From the NCBI GenBank assembly GCA_021296215.1, contig JAGWBA010000005.1, forward strand, positions 1 through 56,618: a DNA stretch of 56,618 nucleotides, read 5' to 3'. Positions 34,287-43,786 of the stretch are shown piece by piece. The stretch is from Flavobacteriales bacterium (GTDB taxonomy: Bacteria; Bacteroidota; Bacteroidia; Flavobacteriales; ECT2AJA-044). The position numbers and the translations under genes were made by a program. The notes beneath the pieces are model-generated. The model made no database searches, was not told the DNA's origin, and was given only the letters and a program-made list of their open reading frames with translations. The stretch's first letter is position 1. Each line of letters opens with the position of its first letter.

Positions 34287-36101
34287 CTACTGAAATCGTT
34301 TATCGAGTTCATCCAAACTCAGGGTGATGAGCACCGATTTACCGTTCGGTGCAACAAAGGGCTGTTCGCAGGCAAAGAGCTCATCGACCAGCTGGTGCAT
34401 CTCTTCTTTTTCGAGTTTGGCCCCGCTCCGAACGGCCAAATTCCGTGCCATGAACCGGGCTAAGTTATCCAAATTGTCTCCGCCCAATTCGTTGCGGTGG
34501 TTCTTGAGGTCATCGAGCATCTTTTCGATCAAGCCCAACACGCCGGTTTCGCGTACTCCGGGCGGAATCCCGCGTACCACGATGGCTTGATGACCAAACC
34601 TTTCGATATCGAATCCCAGTTGCTGTAGCGCTTCTTGCTGCTCTTCAATGAGTGACAAATCGCCAGCCCCGAGCTCCAAGGTTTGTTGAAATAACAGTTG
34701 CCGGGTGGCAGTGTTCTGCCGGCTCAAACTCTTTTGAAACTGCTCGAACAGGATCCGCTGATGCGCGCGATGCTGATCGATGATCATGAATCCCGACTTG
34801 ATGTGCGTCAGAATATACTTGCCCTGCAGCTGATAGGCCAGCACGCTGCGTTCCTCTTCCATAGGCAGGTTGGGCGTGCTCTCTACCTCTTCGGGTTCGC
34901 GGTAAACGCTGGTCCAGTCGAATTGGTTTTGGTGTGTTTTGGGCCTACGGCCCGATGCATCTCCGCCACCCCCGCCCGAACTTCCCGTATCGGCATCGAA
35001 CGGATTGTAGTCCGGGTCGACCTCTATGGTCGGTACCCTGATCGGTCCGTCGGGGTTCAGTGGAATATCGTCGAAACTCGTTTCCCTTTCGAAATCGAGG
35101 CTCGGTGAAATGTTATACTGCCCGAGCGATTTGCGGATCGCGGACCTCAGAATGGCGTATATGGCCTTCTCGTCTTCGAACTTGATCTCGGTCTTGGTGG
35201 GGTGGATATTCACGTCGATGGTCTGCGGATCTACCTCTAGGTACAGAAAATAGGAGGGGTGATGTCCTTCGGGGATCAGCCCTTCAAAGGCTCTGCTCAC
35301 GGCGTGGTGTAGGTAGGAGTTCTTTATGAATCTGCTGTTCACGAAAAAGAACTGTTCGCCCCGCGTTTTCTTGGCGTGTTCGGGCTTTCCCACGAATCCA
35401 CCCACGGTCACCAGATCCGTTTCTTCGGACACCGGTACTAGTCGTTCGTTGAACCGCGGGCCAAAAACGTCGACAATGCGGCGGCGTAACCCATCGCGCC
35501 GTAGGCGGAAAAGCTCATGATCATTGTGATGCAAGCTGAAAGCGATGTCCGGATGTGCTAAGACCACACGTTCAAACTCATCGATGATGTGCTTGAGCTC
35601 GACCTTATCGCTTTTGAGGAAATTGCGACGGGCCGGAACGTTATAGAAGAGGTTCTTGACGGAGATGCTGGTGCCGCCGGGTGCTTGTACGGGCTCTTGT
35701 GCCGTGACCTCGGAACCTTCGATGGTCACCAGCGTACCAAGGTCTTCGCTGTGCTCCTTGGTCCGCAGCTCCACGTGGGCCACGGCCGCGATGGAGGCCA
35801 AGGCCTCGCCGCGGAAGCCTTTGGTGCAGATATGGAAAAGCTCTTCGGCGTTTCGGATCTTGGAAGTGGCGTGGCGCTCGAAGCAGAGGCGCGCATCGGT
35901 ATTGCTCATGCCTTTGCCGTTATCGACCACCTGCACCAAGGTACGACCGGCATCACGAACGATGAGCGAAATGTCGGTTGCGCCGGCGTCGATGCTGTTT
36001 TCTAGGAGTTCTTTAACGAGAGAGGCCGGACGCTGAACTACTTCGCCGGCCGCTATCTGGTTGGCCACCCTATCGGGCAGCACCTGAATGATGTCGTTCA
36101 T
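34287..36101 (-). CDS. mutL: DNA mismatch repair protein MutL
   Basis: A 604-residue MutL. The N-terminal GHKL ATPase is complete: IAAGEVVQRPASLVKELLEN, VQVVDNGKGMSNTDA, RHATSKIRNAEE and TKGFRGEALASIA. After a Gly/Ser-rich linker near residue 375 the C-terminal dimerisation domain follows (LQGKYILTHIKSGFMIIDQH; DQHRAHQRILFEQF). The endonuclease DQHAxxER motif reads DQHRAHQRI, so it is altered at the Ala and Glu positions and nuclease activity is doubtful. It overlaps the small TM protein gene by 4 bp. Confidence 0.94.
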   Translation of the reverse strand: MNDIIQVLPDRVANQIAAGEVVQRPASLVKELLENSIDAGATDISLIVRDAGRTLVQVVDNGKGMSNTDARLCFERHATSKIRNAEELFHICTKGFRGEALASIAAVAHVELRTKEHSEDLGTLVTIEGSEVTAQEPVQAPGGTSISVKNLFYNVPARRNFLKSDKVELKHIIDEFERVVLAHPDIAFSLHHNDHELFRLRRDGLRRRIVDVFGPRFNERLVPVSEETDLVTVGGFVGKPEHAKKTRGEQFFFVNSRFIKNSYLHHAVSRAFEGLIPEGHHPSYFLYLEVDPQTIDVNIHPTKTEIKFEDEKAIYAILRSAIRKSLGQYNISPSLDFERETSFDDIPLNPDGPIRVPTIEVDPDYNPFDADTGSSGGGGGDASGRRPKTHQNQFDWTSVYREPEEVESTPNLPMEEERSVLAYQLQGKYILTHIKSGFMIIDQHRAHQRILFEQFQKSLSRQNTATRQLLFQQTLELGAGDLSLIEEQQEALQQLGFDIERFGHQAIVVRGIPPGVRETGVLGLIEKMLDDLKNHRNELGGDNLDNLARFMARNLAVRSGAKLEKEEMHQLVDELFACEQPFVAPNGKSVLITLSLDELDKRFQ

Positions 36102-36343
36102 CGGAACAATAAGAGGTAGGCGAGGAAAAATAGAAAGGCCATGATCAGCACCAAGCGTCCGAATGGATAGCCCGAAGCTTGCAGCTTGCGGCGATTACTC
36201 CACGATTCTTGCAACCGGTCGCGGAATTCGACCTCTTTTTCACCTTCGTCGTTATACTTCTTTTTTAGATGATCCAAGCGCTCTTTTCGCTCGTCGTAAT
36301 ACCTCGGTTTAAAATCGAACCGACGTATTCTATTGATTTTCAT
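36098..36343 (-). CDS. Small tail-anchored membrane protein
   Basis: An 81-residue protein: a basic, charged N-terminal helix (MKINRIRRFDFKPRYYDERK) and one C-terminal TM helix (LVLIMAFLFFLAYLLLF). I know similar small proteins next to mutL in other Flavobacteriia, sometimes mislabelled riboflavin synthase subunit beta; the true function is unknown. The start at 36343 is preferred over one nine codons upstream. It overlaps mutL by 4 bp and is first in the operon. Confidence 0.7.
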   Translation of the reverse strand: MKINRIRRFDFKPRYYDERKERLDHLKKKYNDEGEKEVEFRDRLQESWSNRRKLQASGYPFGRLVLIMAFLFFLAYLLLFR

Positions 36344-36375
36344 GAAGGAGGGGAGTCTCGGAGCTTCCATGTGTA

Positions 36376-36403
36376 CAAAGCTATCTTTTTTCTCTTAATT
36401 TAG
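36376..36403. promoter_or_regulatory. Divergent promoter region (TAGCTTTG / TAATTTAG)
   Basis: The minus strand has TAGCTTTG (36383-36376), a full TAnnTTTG match, 32 bases before the ATG at 36343. The plus strand has TAATTTAG (36396-36403) followed by GGCC, reading toward the broken histidine kinase. The same pair of sequences occurs at 40772-40811. Confidence 0.5.
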
Positions 36404-36453
36404 GGCCGCCGGGACGAGCCAATGGTCATGAAACAGGCATAAGGAACAGCTGC

Positions 36454-39400
36454 ATGAACGACAATAAAGGAGGGGAGCAAATGGGCGGACTAAAGAATCA
36501 GGCCAATACGACCGGATTCACGTACTACGTGCTTCCCAAATCGCCACTAGAACAAACACTTCGGGCGGTTCTCGAGACCATGAGCCGTGCACTGCATGTT
36601 TGATCTAATAACACTCCTAATTACAACGTTGTTTGGCTCGGTGATTTGCAAGAGGTTCAGGAGCTCTTGATACAGGCCAATCCGGGCGATTTGGTTGTGA
36701 TCACCGCAGAGGATCAAAACGAGGTAGAGGTGGCTTTTGCAGAAGGTGCAGACGAGGTAATTCTATCCCCGCCCGAGGAACGTAATTTTCGCATGTTCGA
36801 AGCCCGATGGTTGCGCCGGAATTCAGGGTACGACCTTACCGCTCAGGTGGTGCTGGATGAGTCGGGCAAAATCGTGCGCTGGAACCGGGAGTTCTTGCTT
36901 CTGTCTGGCTTTCCGCTGAGCGAACTACGCGAGATGTCGTTCTCGGACCTCGCCGATTTGTCGTGCGACGAAATATTATCGGAACAATTGGCATTGGAGG
37001 ATCCTACCTATTCGGGTCGACCCCAGAAATGGGTGATGCACACCTCCTTTCGGAAAGATATTGAAGTCCCGGCGAGCAGTCGATTGCTCAAAAGTGACGA
37101 ACGCAAGGAGCTGGAGATCACCCTGCTTGATCTCAATAACCGCCGTCAATCGAGAACGTACCGCACAACACAACTGCTCAACGATATTGCTCGCAGTTCG
37201 CCGATCATTATTTCGATATACGATCTTCGCTTAAAAAAGGAATACTTACCAAAGCCGGTCGCTCTTCGCCTCGTTGGGCTATTCCAACGAGGATATTCAA
37301 AATGCCTTGAAAGGCAAAGGTGAGCACCAGCAATTCTTTCACGATGAGTATTTGTCGGCCATCGATCAGTACTACAAGGAGATTCTCGATTTACCCGATG
37401 GCGAAAAGAAAGAACTCATATATCGGGTTCGAGATAAAACGGGCAATTGGCAATGGATGCGGAAGATCAGTTCGGTCTTTTATCGCGATGAAAACGGAGC
37501 GCCCACTCAGGTACTCAATAGCTTCGAAAACATTACCGAGCAAAAGGAAAACGAATCCCGCATTTTTGAATCGGAGGCGCGAAACCGGGCCTTGATCGAA
37601 GCGGTTCCCGGTCATATTTTCCGAATCAATAGTGCAGGGGAGTTTATTGACTGCAAGATCGGTCCGACCGAAATCGACATATTCAATCCCAAGACCCGTA
37701 CACGCGGTTCGTTCGACCAGATCACTTCCATGAATCTCGATGAAATGTTGCCGCCCGATTACCTCTCGAGTTTTAAGCATCATCTCAGTAAAGTGCTGGA
37801 AACAGGGCAACACCAATACCTCGAGTTCGACTTTTACATCGACGGGCAATTGCGCAGCTTTGAAATTTCGTTGGTTCGCAGTGGTGTTGATGAGATCACT
37901 ACGGTGATTAACGAAGTCACCGACTCAAAGATCAAGCAACGACTCATAAAGAACCGCCTCAAGTTCGTAGAGCAATTCAACGAAATCAGTTCAAAGCTCA
38001 TTGGGGTTTCCATCGACCGGATCGATGAGAATATCCGCGGGGTACTCGAGTTCGTCGCTGAGTATACGGGAGTCGATCGGGCTTATGTTTTCCAGATCGA
38101 CGAAGAAGGAACGCATGTCGACCTCACCTATGCGTGGAACAGAGATGGAGTGCGTTGGCTCGGAGAGGTTCTTCCAAGAGTGAGTACAGAGCCCTTTGGA
38201 TGGTTCCGTGAGAAAATGGAAGCGGGAGAGAACGTGGTTCGCGCACTCGACCCGGAGCGGGTAAAGACTTACCCAAAACTTATTCAGCAAATCCTCAGCC
38301 AATTGGGGAATAAGAGTTTTGAGAACATTCCACTACAAGAATCTGGGCACGTATACGGTTTCGCAGGTTTTGATTCCGTTTCGAACTTCCGCACGTGGAC
38401 CAAGGAAGAGTTGCGGATTTATTTGTTTACGGCTCGTCTGATCTCTAGTGCCTTGCTGCGAAAAGAGACGGAGTTCAAACTCATTGAGTCTCGCGAGAAG
38501 GCCATAGAGGCCAGCACTGCCAAGGAGAACTTTTTATCGACCATGAGCCACGAGATCCGTACTCCGTTCAATGCTATTGTCGGTATGACCCATCTGCTCG
38601 AGAAGACCGACCTCTCTGAAAAGCAGGTCGAGACGCTGAATGTGGTCAAGTTCAGTTCTGATAACCTACTGAACCTCATCAACGATATCCTCGACTTCAG
38701 CAAGATCCAGTCGGGCCGTATTGAGCTTAAGGTAACCGATTTTTCATTGAACGAGTTAGGGACGAGCCTGCGCAATGCCTTTTTACCCAAAGCGCAGAAA
38801 AAAGGACTCGATTACAACGTCATTTGCGCCGACAAGAGTCCTGAATATTTGCGGGGCGATACAGCTAAGTTGCTTCAAATTCTGGGTACCCTGATCTCCA
38901 ACGCGATTAAGTTTACCAATGAAGGGGAGGAAAAGGCAGAAGCCAAGTTTTTAAGCGAAGAAGACGACCAGATCTTCATTCGCTTTGAGGTAATGGATAC
39001 CGGAATCGGCATTCACCCCGACAAACACTCGGAGGTGTTTGAGTGCTTTGTACAGGAAGACTCAAGCACGACGCGTAACTACGGAGGAACCGGACTCGGA
39101 TTGGCAATTGTGCGGACCCTCCTGTTACACATGGGTAGTGATATTCACCTTGACAGTAACAAGAATGAGGGCTCTCGCTTTAATTCGACCCGAGCTTTGA
39201 ACGAGGTGAGGCCGGTACGCAAACCGGACTGAAAGATACGCAGCAATGGAACGAGGGCGACCTGAACGGGAAGCACATCCTCCTGGTCGAAGACAATGTC
39301 CTGAACCAAAAAGTGGCCGAGCGTTTCTTGATGAATCACGGCATGGTCGTCACCATAGCTGAAAATGGAAGAATGGCCCTGCATGAACTGCAGGACCATT

Positions 39401-39639
39401 CTTTTGACCTTATTCTAATGGATCTTCAAATGCCCGTAATGGATGGGGTAGAAGCTTCACTTCAAATTCGGGCAGCTCAGACCGACTGGAGCTCGACTCC
39501 GATCATCGCATTAACGGCAAATGCGAATCAAAGCGTTGAGGATCAGGTGATCGCGGCCGGAATGAACGATTACATTACCAAGCCTTTCGATCCGGAGATT
39601 CTAAAACGCAAATTGATGCACCGGATCTATCGATCTTAA
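36454..39639 (+). pseudogene. Hybrid sensor histidine kinase with three inactivating lesions
   Basis: When repaired this encodes about 1060 residues: a degenerate receiver-like N-terminus, PAS domains (near 36840-37165, 37180-37550 and 37570-37925), a GAF domain (about 37960-38460), HisKA (MSHEIRTPFNAIVGM, His codon at 38549), HATPase (LISNAIKFT; DTGIGIHPDK; GGTGLGLAIV) and a receiver (phospho-acceptor Asp at 39421 in LILMDLQMP). Lesions: in-frame TGA at 36601-36603, probably a former CGA; one extra A in the A6 run at 37233-37238, whose removal gives LKRNTYQSRSLFASLGYS; and one base lost near 39179-39185, after which the frame gives FDPSFERGE and the receiver. It overlaps the convergent TlpA-like gene by 4 bp. 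Confidence 0.8.
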
Positions 39640-40751
39640 GCTTCTGCGAAGATCTCTTCGAGCTTCTCGCGCAATTCTTCTCCGCGCAAGTTCTTAGCGA
39701 TGATGGTTCCATCAGGATCCAACAACACAGTGTGAGGGATAGAGCGCACACCGTACTGTTTTCCGGCGGCATTGTCCCAACCACCCAAGTCGCTCACTTG
39801 TGGCCACATCAATCCATCTTGCTCAATGGCACCAAGCCATTTCGCGCGATCCTGGTCGAAGCTTACTCCGAGGATCTCGAATCCTTTTTCGTGGAACTCG
39901 TTGTACATAGCCACAACGTTCGGGTTTTCCTGACGGCAAGTAACACACCAGCTAGCCCAGAAATCGATCAATAGGTATTGACCTTTGAACTGATCCGGTG
40001 AAATGGGTTGCCCGGCCGTGTCGTTCTGTGTAAAAACGACGGCTGGTTGCCCAACAGCTACCTTTTCGAGCAAAGCGATTTGATCTTGCAACAAGGTGTA
40101 GTACATGCTCGAACTCAGTGATGAGTCGATCACGGTCAATTCCGCCGATAGCTCCTCGGCTCCTTTACCATACAGATTGCTGAAGATCAAGTAAAGAGCG
40201 ACAGAGCTCGACGCGTGGTCTGCGATGAATTTCTCGCGGAAACCATCCTGCTCTTCCATCAAAGCCTCGTATTCGGCATCGATCGTCGCCATCAAAACAG
40301 TATCGCCTTCCTGCTGAGCTTGCATGTAACGCATATACAAAGAACGATTTTGCTCGTCGAAAGCCTGCATACCTTCAGTGAACGAAGCGTAGGTGTCGTA
40401 AACCTCTGAACCGGTTACGGTCATGGCATCGATTGAATCCATGGATCCGGTCAAGGTTACCTTATCGTCAGCGATGAACAGGTCAACGATGGAACGGCCT
40501 TCACCAATACGCAAGTAGTACAATTGACCGTCTACGCGATCGCCCTTCAGGGTAAAGTGTCCTTCCGAATCGCTGTAGGTGGAGTCGATCACTTCGTACT
40601 CACCATCGACCAACGCCAATTGGCGAATCATGACCGAGTCGGCACCTGCAATGGTTCCGTTGATCGAATAGCCGGCAGTATCCTCGGCCTTTTGGTTGGT
40701 ACATGCACCCAGGGCGGCCAATCCTAGTGCGAATAACATTACTTTCTTCAT
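39636..40751 (-). CDS. TlpA-like thiol-disulfide oxidoreductase lipoprotein with DUF4369
   Basis: A 371-residue lipoprotein (FALGLAALGAC lipobox). The N-terminal DUF4369-like domain (GYSINGTIAGADSVMIRQLA, SEGHFTLKG) is followed by a helical middle and a C-terminal thioredoxin fold with the redox motif WASWCVTCRQENP and the cis-Pro in RSIPHTVLLDPDG. It should reduce or exchange disulfides in the periplasm and may act in envelope stress or cytochrome maturation. It is monocistronic with a -7-like element about 20 bp upstream. Confidence 0.88.
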   Translation of the reverse strand: MKKVMLFALGLAALGACTNQKAEDTAGYSINGTIAGADSVMIRQLALVDGEYEVIDSTYSDSEGHFTLKGDRVDGQLYYLRIGEGRSIVDLFIADDKVTLTGSMDSIDAMTVTGSEVYDTYASFTEGMQAFDEQNRSLYMRYMQAQQEGDTVLMATIDAEYEALMEEQDGFREKFIADHASSSVALYLIFSNLYGKGAEELSAELTVIDSSLSSSMYYTLLQDQIALLEKVAVGQPAVVFTQNDTAGQPISPDQFKGQYLLIDFWASWCVTCRQENPNVVAMYNEFHEKGFEILGVSFDQDRAKWLGAIEQDGLMWPQVSDLGGWDNAAGKQYGVRSIPHTVLLDPDGTIIAKNLRGEELREKLEEIFAEA

Positions 40752-40771
40752 ATACGTTATTTAATGAGTTG

Positions 40772-40811
40772 CAAAGCTATGAATTTGTTCGCAGGGCTTT
40801 TTCTAATTTAG
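40772..40811. promoter_or_regulatory. Divergent promoter region for the TlpA-like and GH3 genes
   Basis: Minus strand: TAGCTTTG (40779-40772), an exact TAnnTTTG match 20 bases from the TlpA-like ATG. Plus strand: TTTG (40784-40787), 16 bases, then TAATTTAG (40804-40811), 20 bases before the GH3 ATG. Confidence 0.5.
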
Positions 40812-40831
40812 GGCCCTCGACAGCAGGTGGT

Positions 40832-43786
40832 ATGAACAGATGGATCGGTTTCTCGTTGGCCCTCCTTTTTGGGGCCCTCTTTTCTTCTTCAACAATTCCG
40901 CAACCCGACCCGCGCTCTGAGTGGGTCGATTCGGTTGTGAATACCCTTTCCCTTGAACGGAAAGTGGCCCAATTAATTATGATCGAAGCGTACAGTAATA
41001 GGGATGGTGCCTATCGGCACGATTTGCATGCGCTCGTTACCAAGTACCAACCGGGTGGGGTGATGTTCCTTCAAGGGGGACCGGTACGCCAGGCGGCCAT
41101 CACAAATGAATTACAAGAGCTTGCCCAAGTACCTATCTTCATCGCCCAAGATGCCGAGTGGGGTTTGGCCATGCGGCTCGATTCGGTCCGACCCTTTCCC
41201 TGGCCATTGACCGTTGGCGCCACCCGGAACGATTCACTCGCGTACCACATGGGCGCGCAAATAGCACAGCAATGTAAGTGCATCGGGGTTCACATAAATT
41301 TTGGCCCGGTAGCGGACGTGAATGTGAATCCGGACAATCCCATTATCGGCAATCGCTCCTTCGGGGAATCGCCCGAGCGAGTAGCTCGTTTGGCGGTGCT
41401 TTATTCTCGCGGACAACAAGATAATGGTGTAATGGCCTGTGCCAAGCACTTTCCCGGACATGGAGATACCGATCAAGATTCACACAAGACTTTGCCTACG
41501 GTCGCTCATTCGTCAAAAGAATTGAAGGAGATAGACCTGAAACCCTTTAAGGCACTATTCGATGACGGTGTAGGTTCTATCATGGCGGCGCATTTGAATG
41601 TTCCGGCTCTCGACCCTTCTGGTACTCCGACCTCACTAAGCAGTAAGGTGCTCACGGACCTCGTTCGAAACGAAATGGGGTATAAGGGCCTCATATTTAC
41701 CGACGCCTTGAACATGAAAGGGGTTAGCGATCGCTACAAAACCGGAGAACTCGAAGTAAAGGCCTTGAGATCAGGAGCAGATGTACTCCTTATGCCGGGC
41801 GACATCGGCAAGGTGATAGAGGCCGTCGTAGAGGCGGTGAACAAAGGAAGCTTGAGTACGCAACTGATCGATGAAAAGGTACGACGTGTACTCGAAGCAA
41901 AATACGACTACCATTTGCACGAGTTGTCCCCGGTCAACGTGGACCAGATCTATACAGACATCAACAATGCTGAAGGAGCTTTATTGACCAGGCAGATCGC
42001 TCGCGAGTCGATCACCATAGTATTGAACGATGGTAACTTATTGCCCATCAAGGACCTTCCGAAGTTACGTCCCGCCTATGTGGCTCTAGGTGACGGGGTA
42101 TACGAGTCGTTCGGCGAACGACTCAACAGCTATGTCGAAATGCCAGTTTTTCGCTTGGACAAAGACGCGACCGAGCAAGACCGAAACATAGTGTTGGAGC
42201 AGCTCAAGGAGTTCGACCCCATCATTATTGGTGTACATAAGAACACCGATAAGTTCTGGTCGAGCCCCAAAGTTTCATCATCGGACCGAAGCTTCTTTGA
42301 GCTTGTGGCACGGGACCACACTACGGTGCTCGATATCTTCGCCAATCCGTATGCCCTGAAAACATTTGGAGAAGCGCTCATGGCTGATGCGTTGATCGTG
42401 AGTTACCAGAATACGGCTGAGTCGCGTGATCTATCGGCCCAAGTGATCTTCGGGGCCGAAAAGGCGCGAGGCCGGCTACCGGTGAGCCCTTCTGCGGCAT
42501 TCCCCGTGAATACCGGTCTCCAAACCGACGCTCTGGGTCGATTGAAGTACGGAATACCCGAAGAAGAGGGTATTGACGTGCGTAAATTGGGACGGGTCGA
42601 CCGGATTATGCAGAATGCCATTGAAAAAGGAGGTACTCCCGGCGGGCAAATACTCATCGCCAAGAACGGCAAGGTCGTTTATGATAAATCTTTCGGCTAC
42701 CAAACCTATGCGAAGTTGAGACCCGTTGATGAGTCTACCGTTTACGACTTGGCCTCGACCACTAAGATCTCCGCTTCGGTTCCGGCCATAATGAAGCTTT
42801 ACGAGCTAGGGCGTTTGGATATTGATGAAGAGTTGGGCACCTACTTGCCCGAAGCTCGGGGCACCAACAAAGAGCACATGCGGTTCAGGGAGATCCTGGC
42901 TCACCAAGCCGGTTTAAAATCGTGGATTCCTTTTTATACAAACACCATCATCGAAGGAGGCATTCGGAGGCCCGAGTTGTTTCGAGATCAAATTTCGGAT
43001 GAGTACCCTTGGCAGGTGGCAGATGATCTGTACCTGCGGTACGATTATCCCGATACCGTCTACAAACAAATCTACGCGTCTGAATTGCTCACCCGTAAGG
43101 AATACCGCTACTCCGACCTTGGTTATTATATGTTAAAGAAAGTGATCGAGGGTCAAATGACCATGCCCATAGACGAGTGGGTGCGGGACTCCCTCTTCGC
43201 GCCGCTAGGCGCATACACTCTTGGATACAAGCCTCTTGAACGGATGAACGCCGAACGTATTGCGCCAACGGCCGACGATCAATTTTTTCGCGGACAGTTG
43301 CTGCGCGGACATGTACACGATCCGGGTGCTGCCCTTACCGATGGAGTGAATGGCCATGCGGGGATCTTTGGCAATTCGACGGATGTAGCGAAGTTAATGC
43401 AAATGTACCTTCAAATGGGGCGTTACGGCGGGTGCCATTATTTCGACAGTACCACAGTGGTGCTCTTTACATCGTGCCAATACTGCGAAGACGACAACCG
43501 CAGGGGAATTGGGTTCGACAAGCCCGTGATTGACGGAAAGGGCGGCCCTACATGTAATTGCGTATCCCTGCTGAGCTTTGGCCATAGCGGATTTACGGGT
43601 ACCCTGGCCTGGGCCGATCCGGCAGAACAAATCATCTATGTATTTTTGAGCAATCGGGTGAATCCGGACGACAGCAACCGAAAGCTCATTCAAATGGATG
43701 TACGCACCGACATTCAGGAAATCATTTACGAATCACTATATACCTATCCAATAATCGATGAAAACTATGAAAACTATGAAAACTAA
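40832..43786 (+). CDS. GH3 beta-N-acetylhexosaminidase fused to a beta-lactamase-like serine hydrolase
   Basis: A 984-residue exported protein starting MNRWIGFSLALLFGALFSSS. Residues about 30-390 form a GH3 barrel: GPVADVNVNPDNPIIGNRSF, CAKHFPGHGDTDQDSHKTLP (NagZ-type His/Asp dyad) and IFTDALNMKGV (Asp nucleophile). A GH3 C-terminal sandwich follows. About residues 610-980 form a beta-lactamase/penicillin-binding fold with SxxK in LASTTKISAS and a YSDLGYY motif. It should remove GlcNAc from peptidoglycan or chitin fragments and hydrolyse an amide or ester. Such fusions are known in Bacteroidota. The 3' end holds a 9-bp tandem repeat. Confidence 0.9.
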   Translation: MNRWIGFSLALLFGALFSSSTIPQPDPRSEWVDSVVNTLSLERKVAQLIMIEAYSNRDGAYRHDLHALVTKYQPGGVMFLQGGPVRQAAITNELQELAQVPIFIAQDAEWGLAMRLDSVRPFPWPLTVGATRNDSLAYHMGAQIAQQCKCIGVHINFGPVADVNVNPDNPIIGNRSFGESPERVARLAVLYSRGQQDNGVMACAKHFPGHGDTDQDSHKTLPTVAHSSKELKEIDLKPFKALFDDGVGSIMAAHLNVPALDPSGTPTSLSSKVLTDLVRNEMGYKGLIFTDALNMKGVSDRYKTGELEVKALRSGADVLLMPGDIGKVIEAVVEAVNKGSLSTQLIDEKVRRVLEAKYDYHLHELSPVNVDQIYTDINNAEGALLTRQIARESITIVLNDGNLLPIKDLPKLRPAYVALGDGVYESFGERLNSYVEMPVFRLDKDATEQDRNIVLEQLKEFDPIIIGVHKNTDKFWSSPKVSSSDRSFFELVARDHTTVLDIFANPYALKTFGEALMADALIVSYQNTAESRDLSAQVIFGAEKARGRLPVSPSAAFPVNTGLQTDALGRLKYGIPEEEGIDVRKLGRVDRIMQNAIEKGGTPGGQILIAKNGKVVYDKSFGYQTYAKLRPVDESTVYDLASTTKISASVPAIMKLYELGRLDIDEELGTYLPEARGTNKEHMRFREILAHQAGLKSWIPFYTNTIIEGGIRRPELFRDQISDEYPWQVADDLYLRYDYPDTVYKQIYASELLTRKEYRYSDLGYYMLKKVIEGQMTMPIDEWVRDSLFAPLGAYTLGYKPLERMNAERIAPTADDQFFRGQLLRGHVHDPGAALTDGVNGHAGIFGNSTDVAKLMQMYLQMGRYGGCHYFDSTTVVLFTSCQYCEDDNRRGIGFDKPVIDGKGGPTCNCVSLLSFGHSGFTGTLAWADPAEQIIYVFLSNRVNPDDSNRKLIQMDVRTDIQEIIYESLYTYPIIDENYENYEN
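43758..43784 (+). repeat. Tandem repeat, 3 x ATGAAAACT
   Basis: Three perfect copies of ATGAAAACT cross the junction of two overlapping genes. In one frame they give the ENYENYEN tail of the GH3 fusion; in another, the MKTMKTMKT start of the YwqK-like protein. Copy-number change would be in-frame for both genes. Confidence 0.9.

Noticed and set aside
20130-36603. Use of TGA as a sense codon (two in-frame TGA in conserved genes)
   Set aside because: TGA is a normal stop for many intact genes here, for example at the TGATG overlaps at 9631 and 33543, and no selenocysteine context is seen.
37233-37238. Phase-variable homopolymer control of the histidine kinase
   Set aside because: Six A is too short for typical phase variation, and the gene has two other lesions that switching would not repair.
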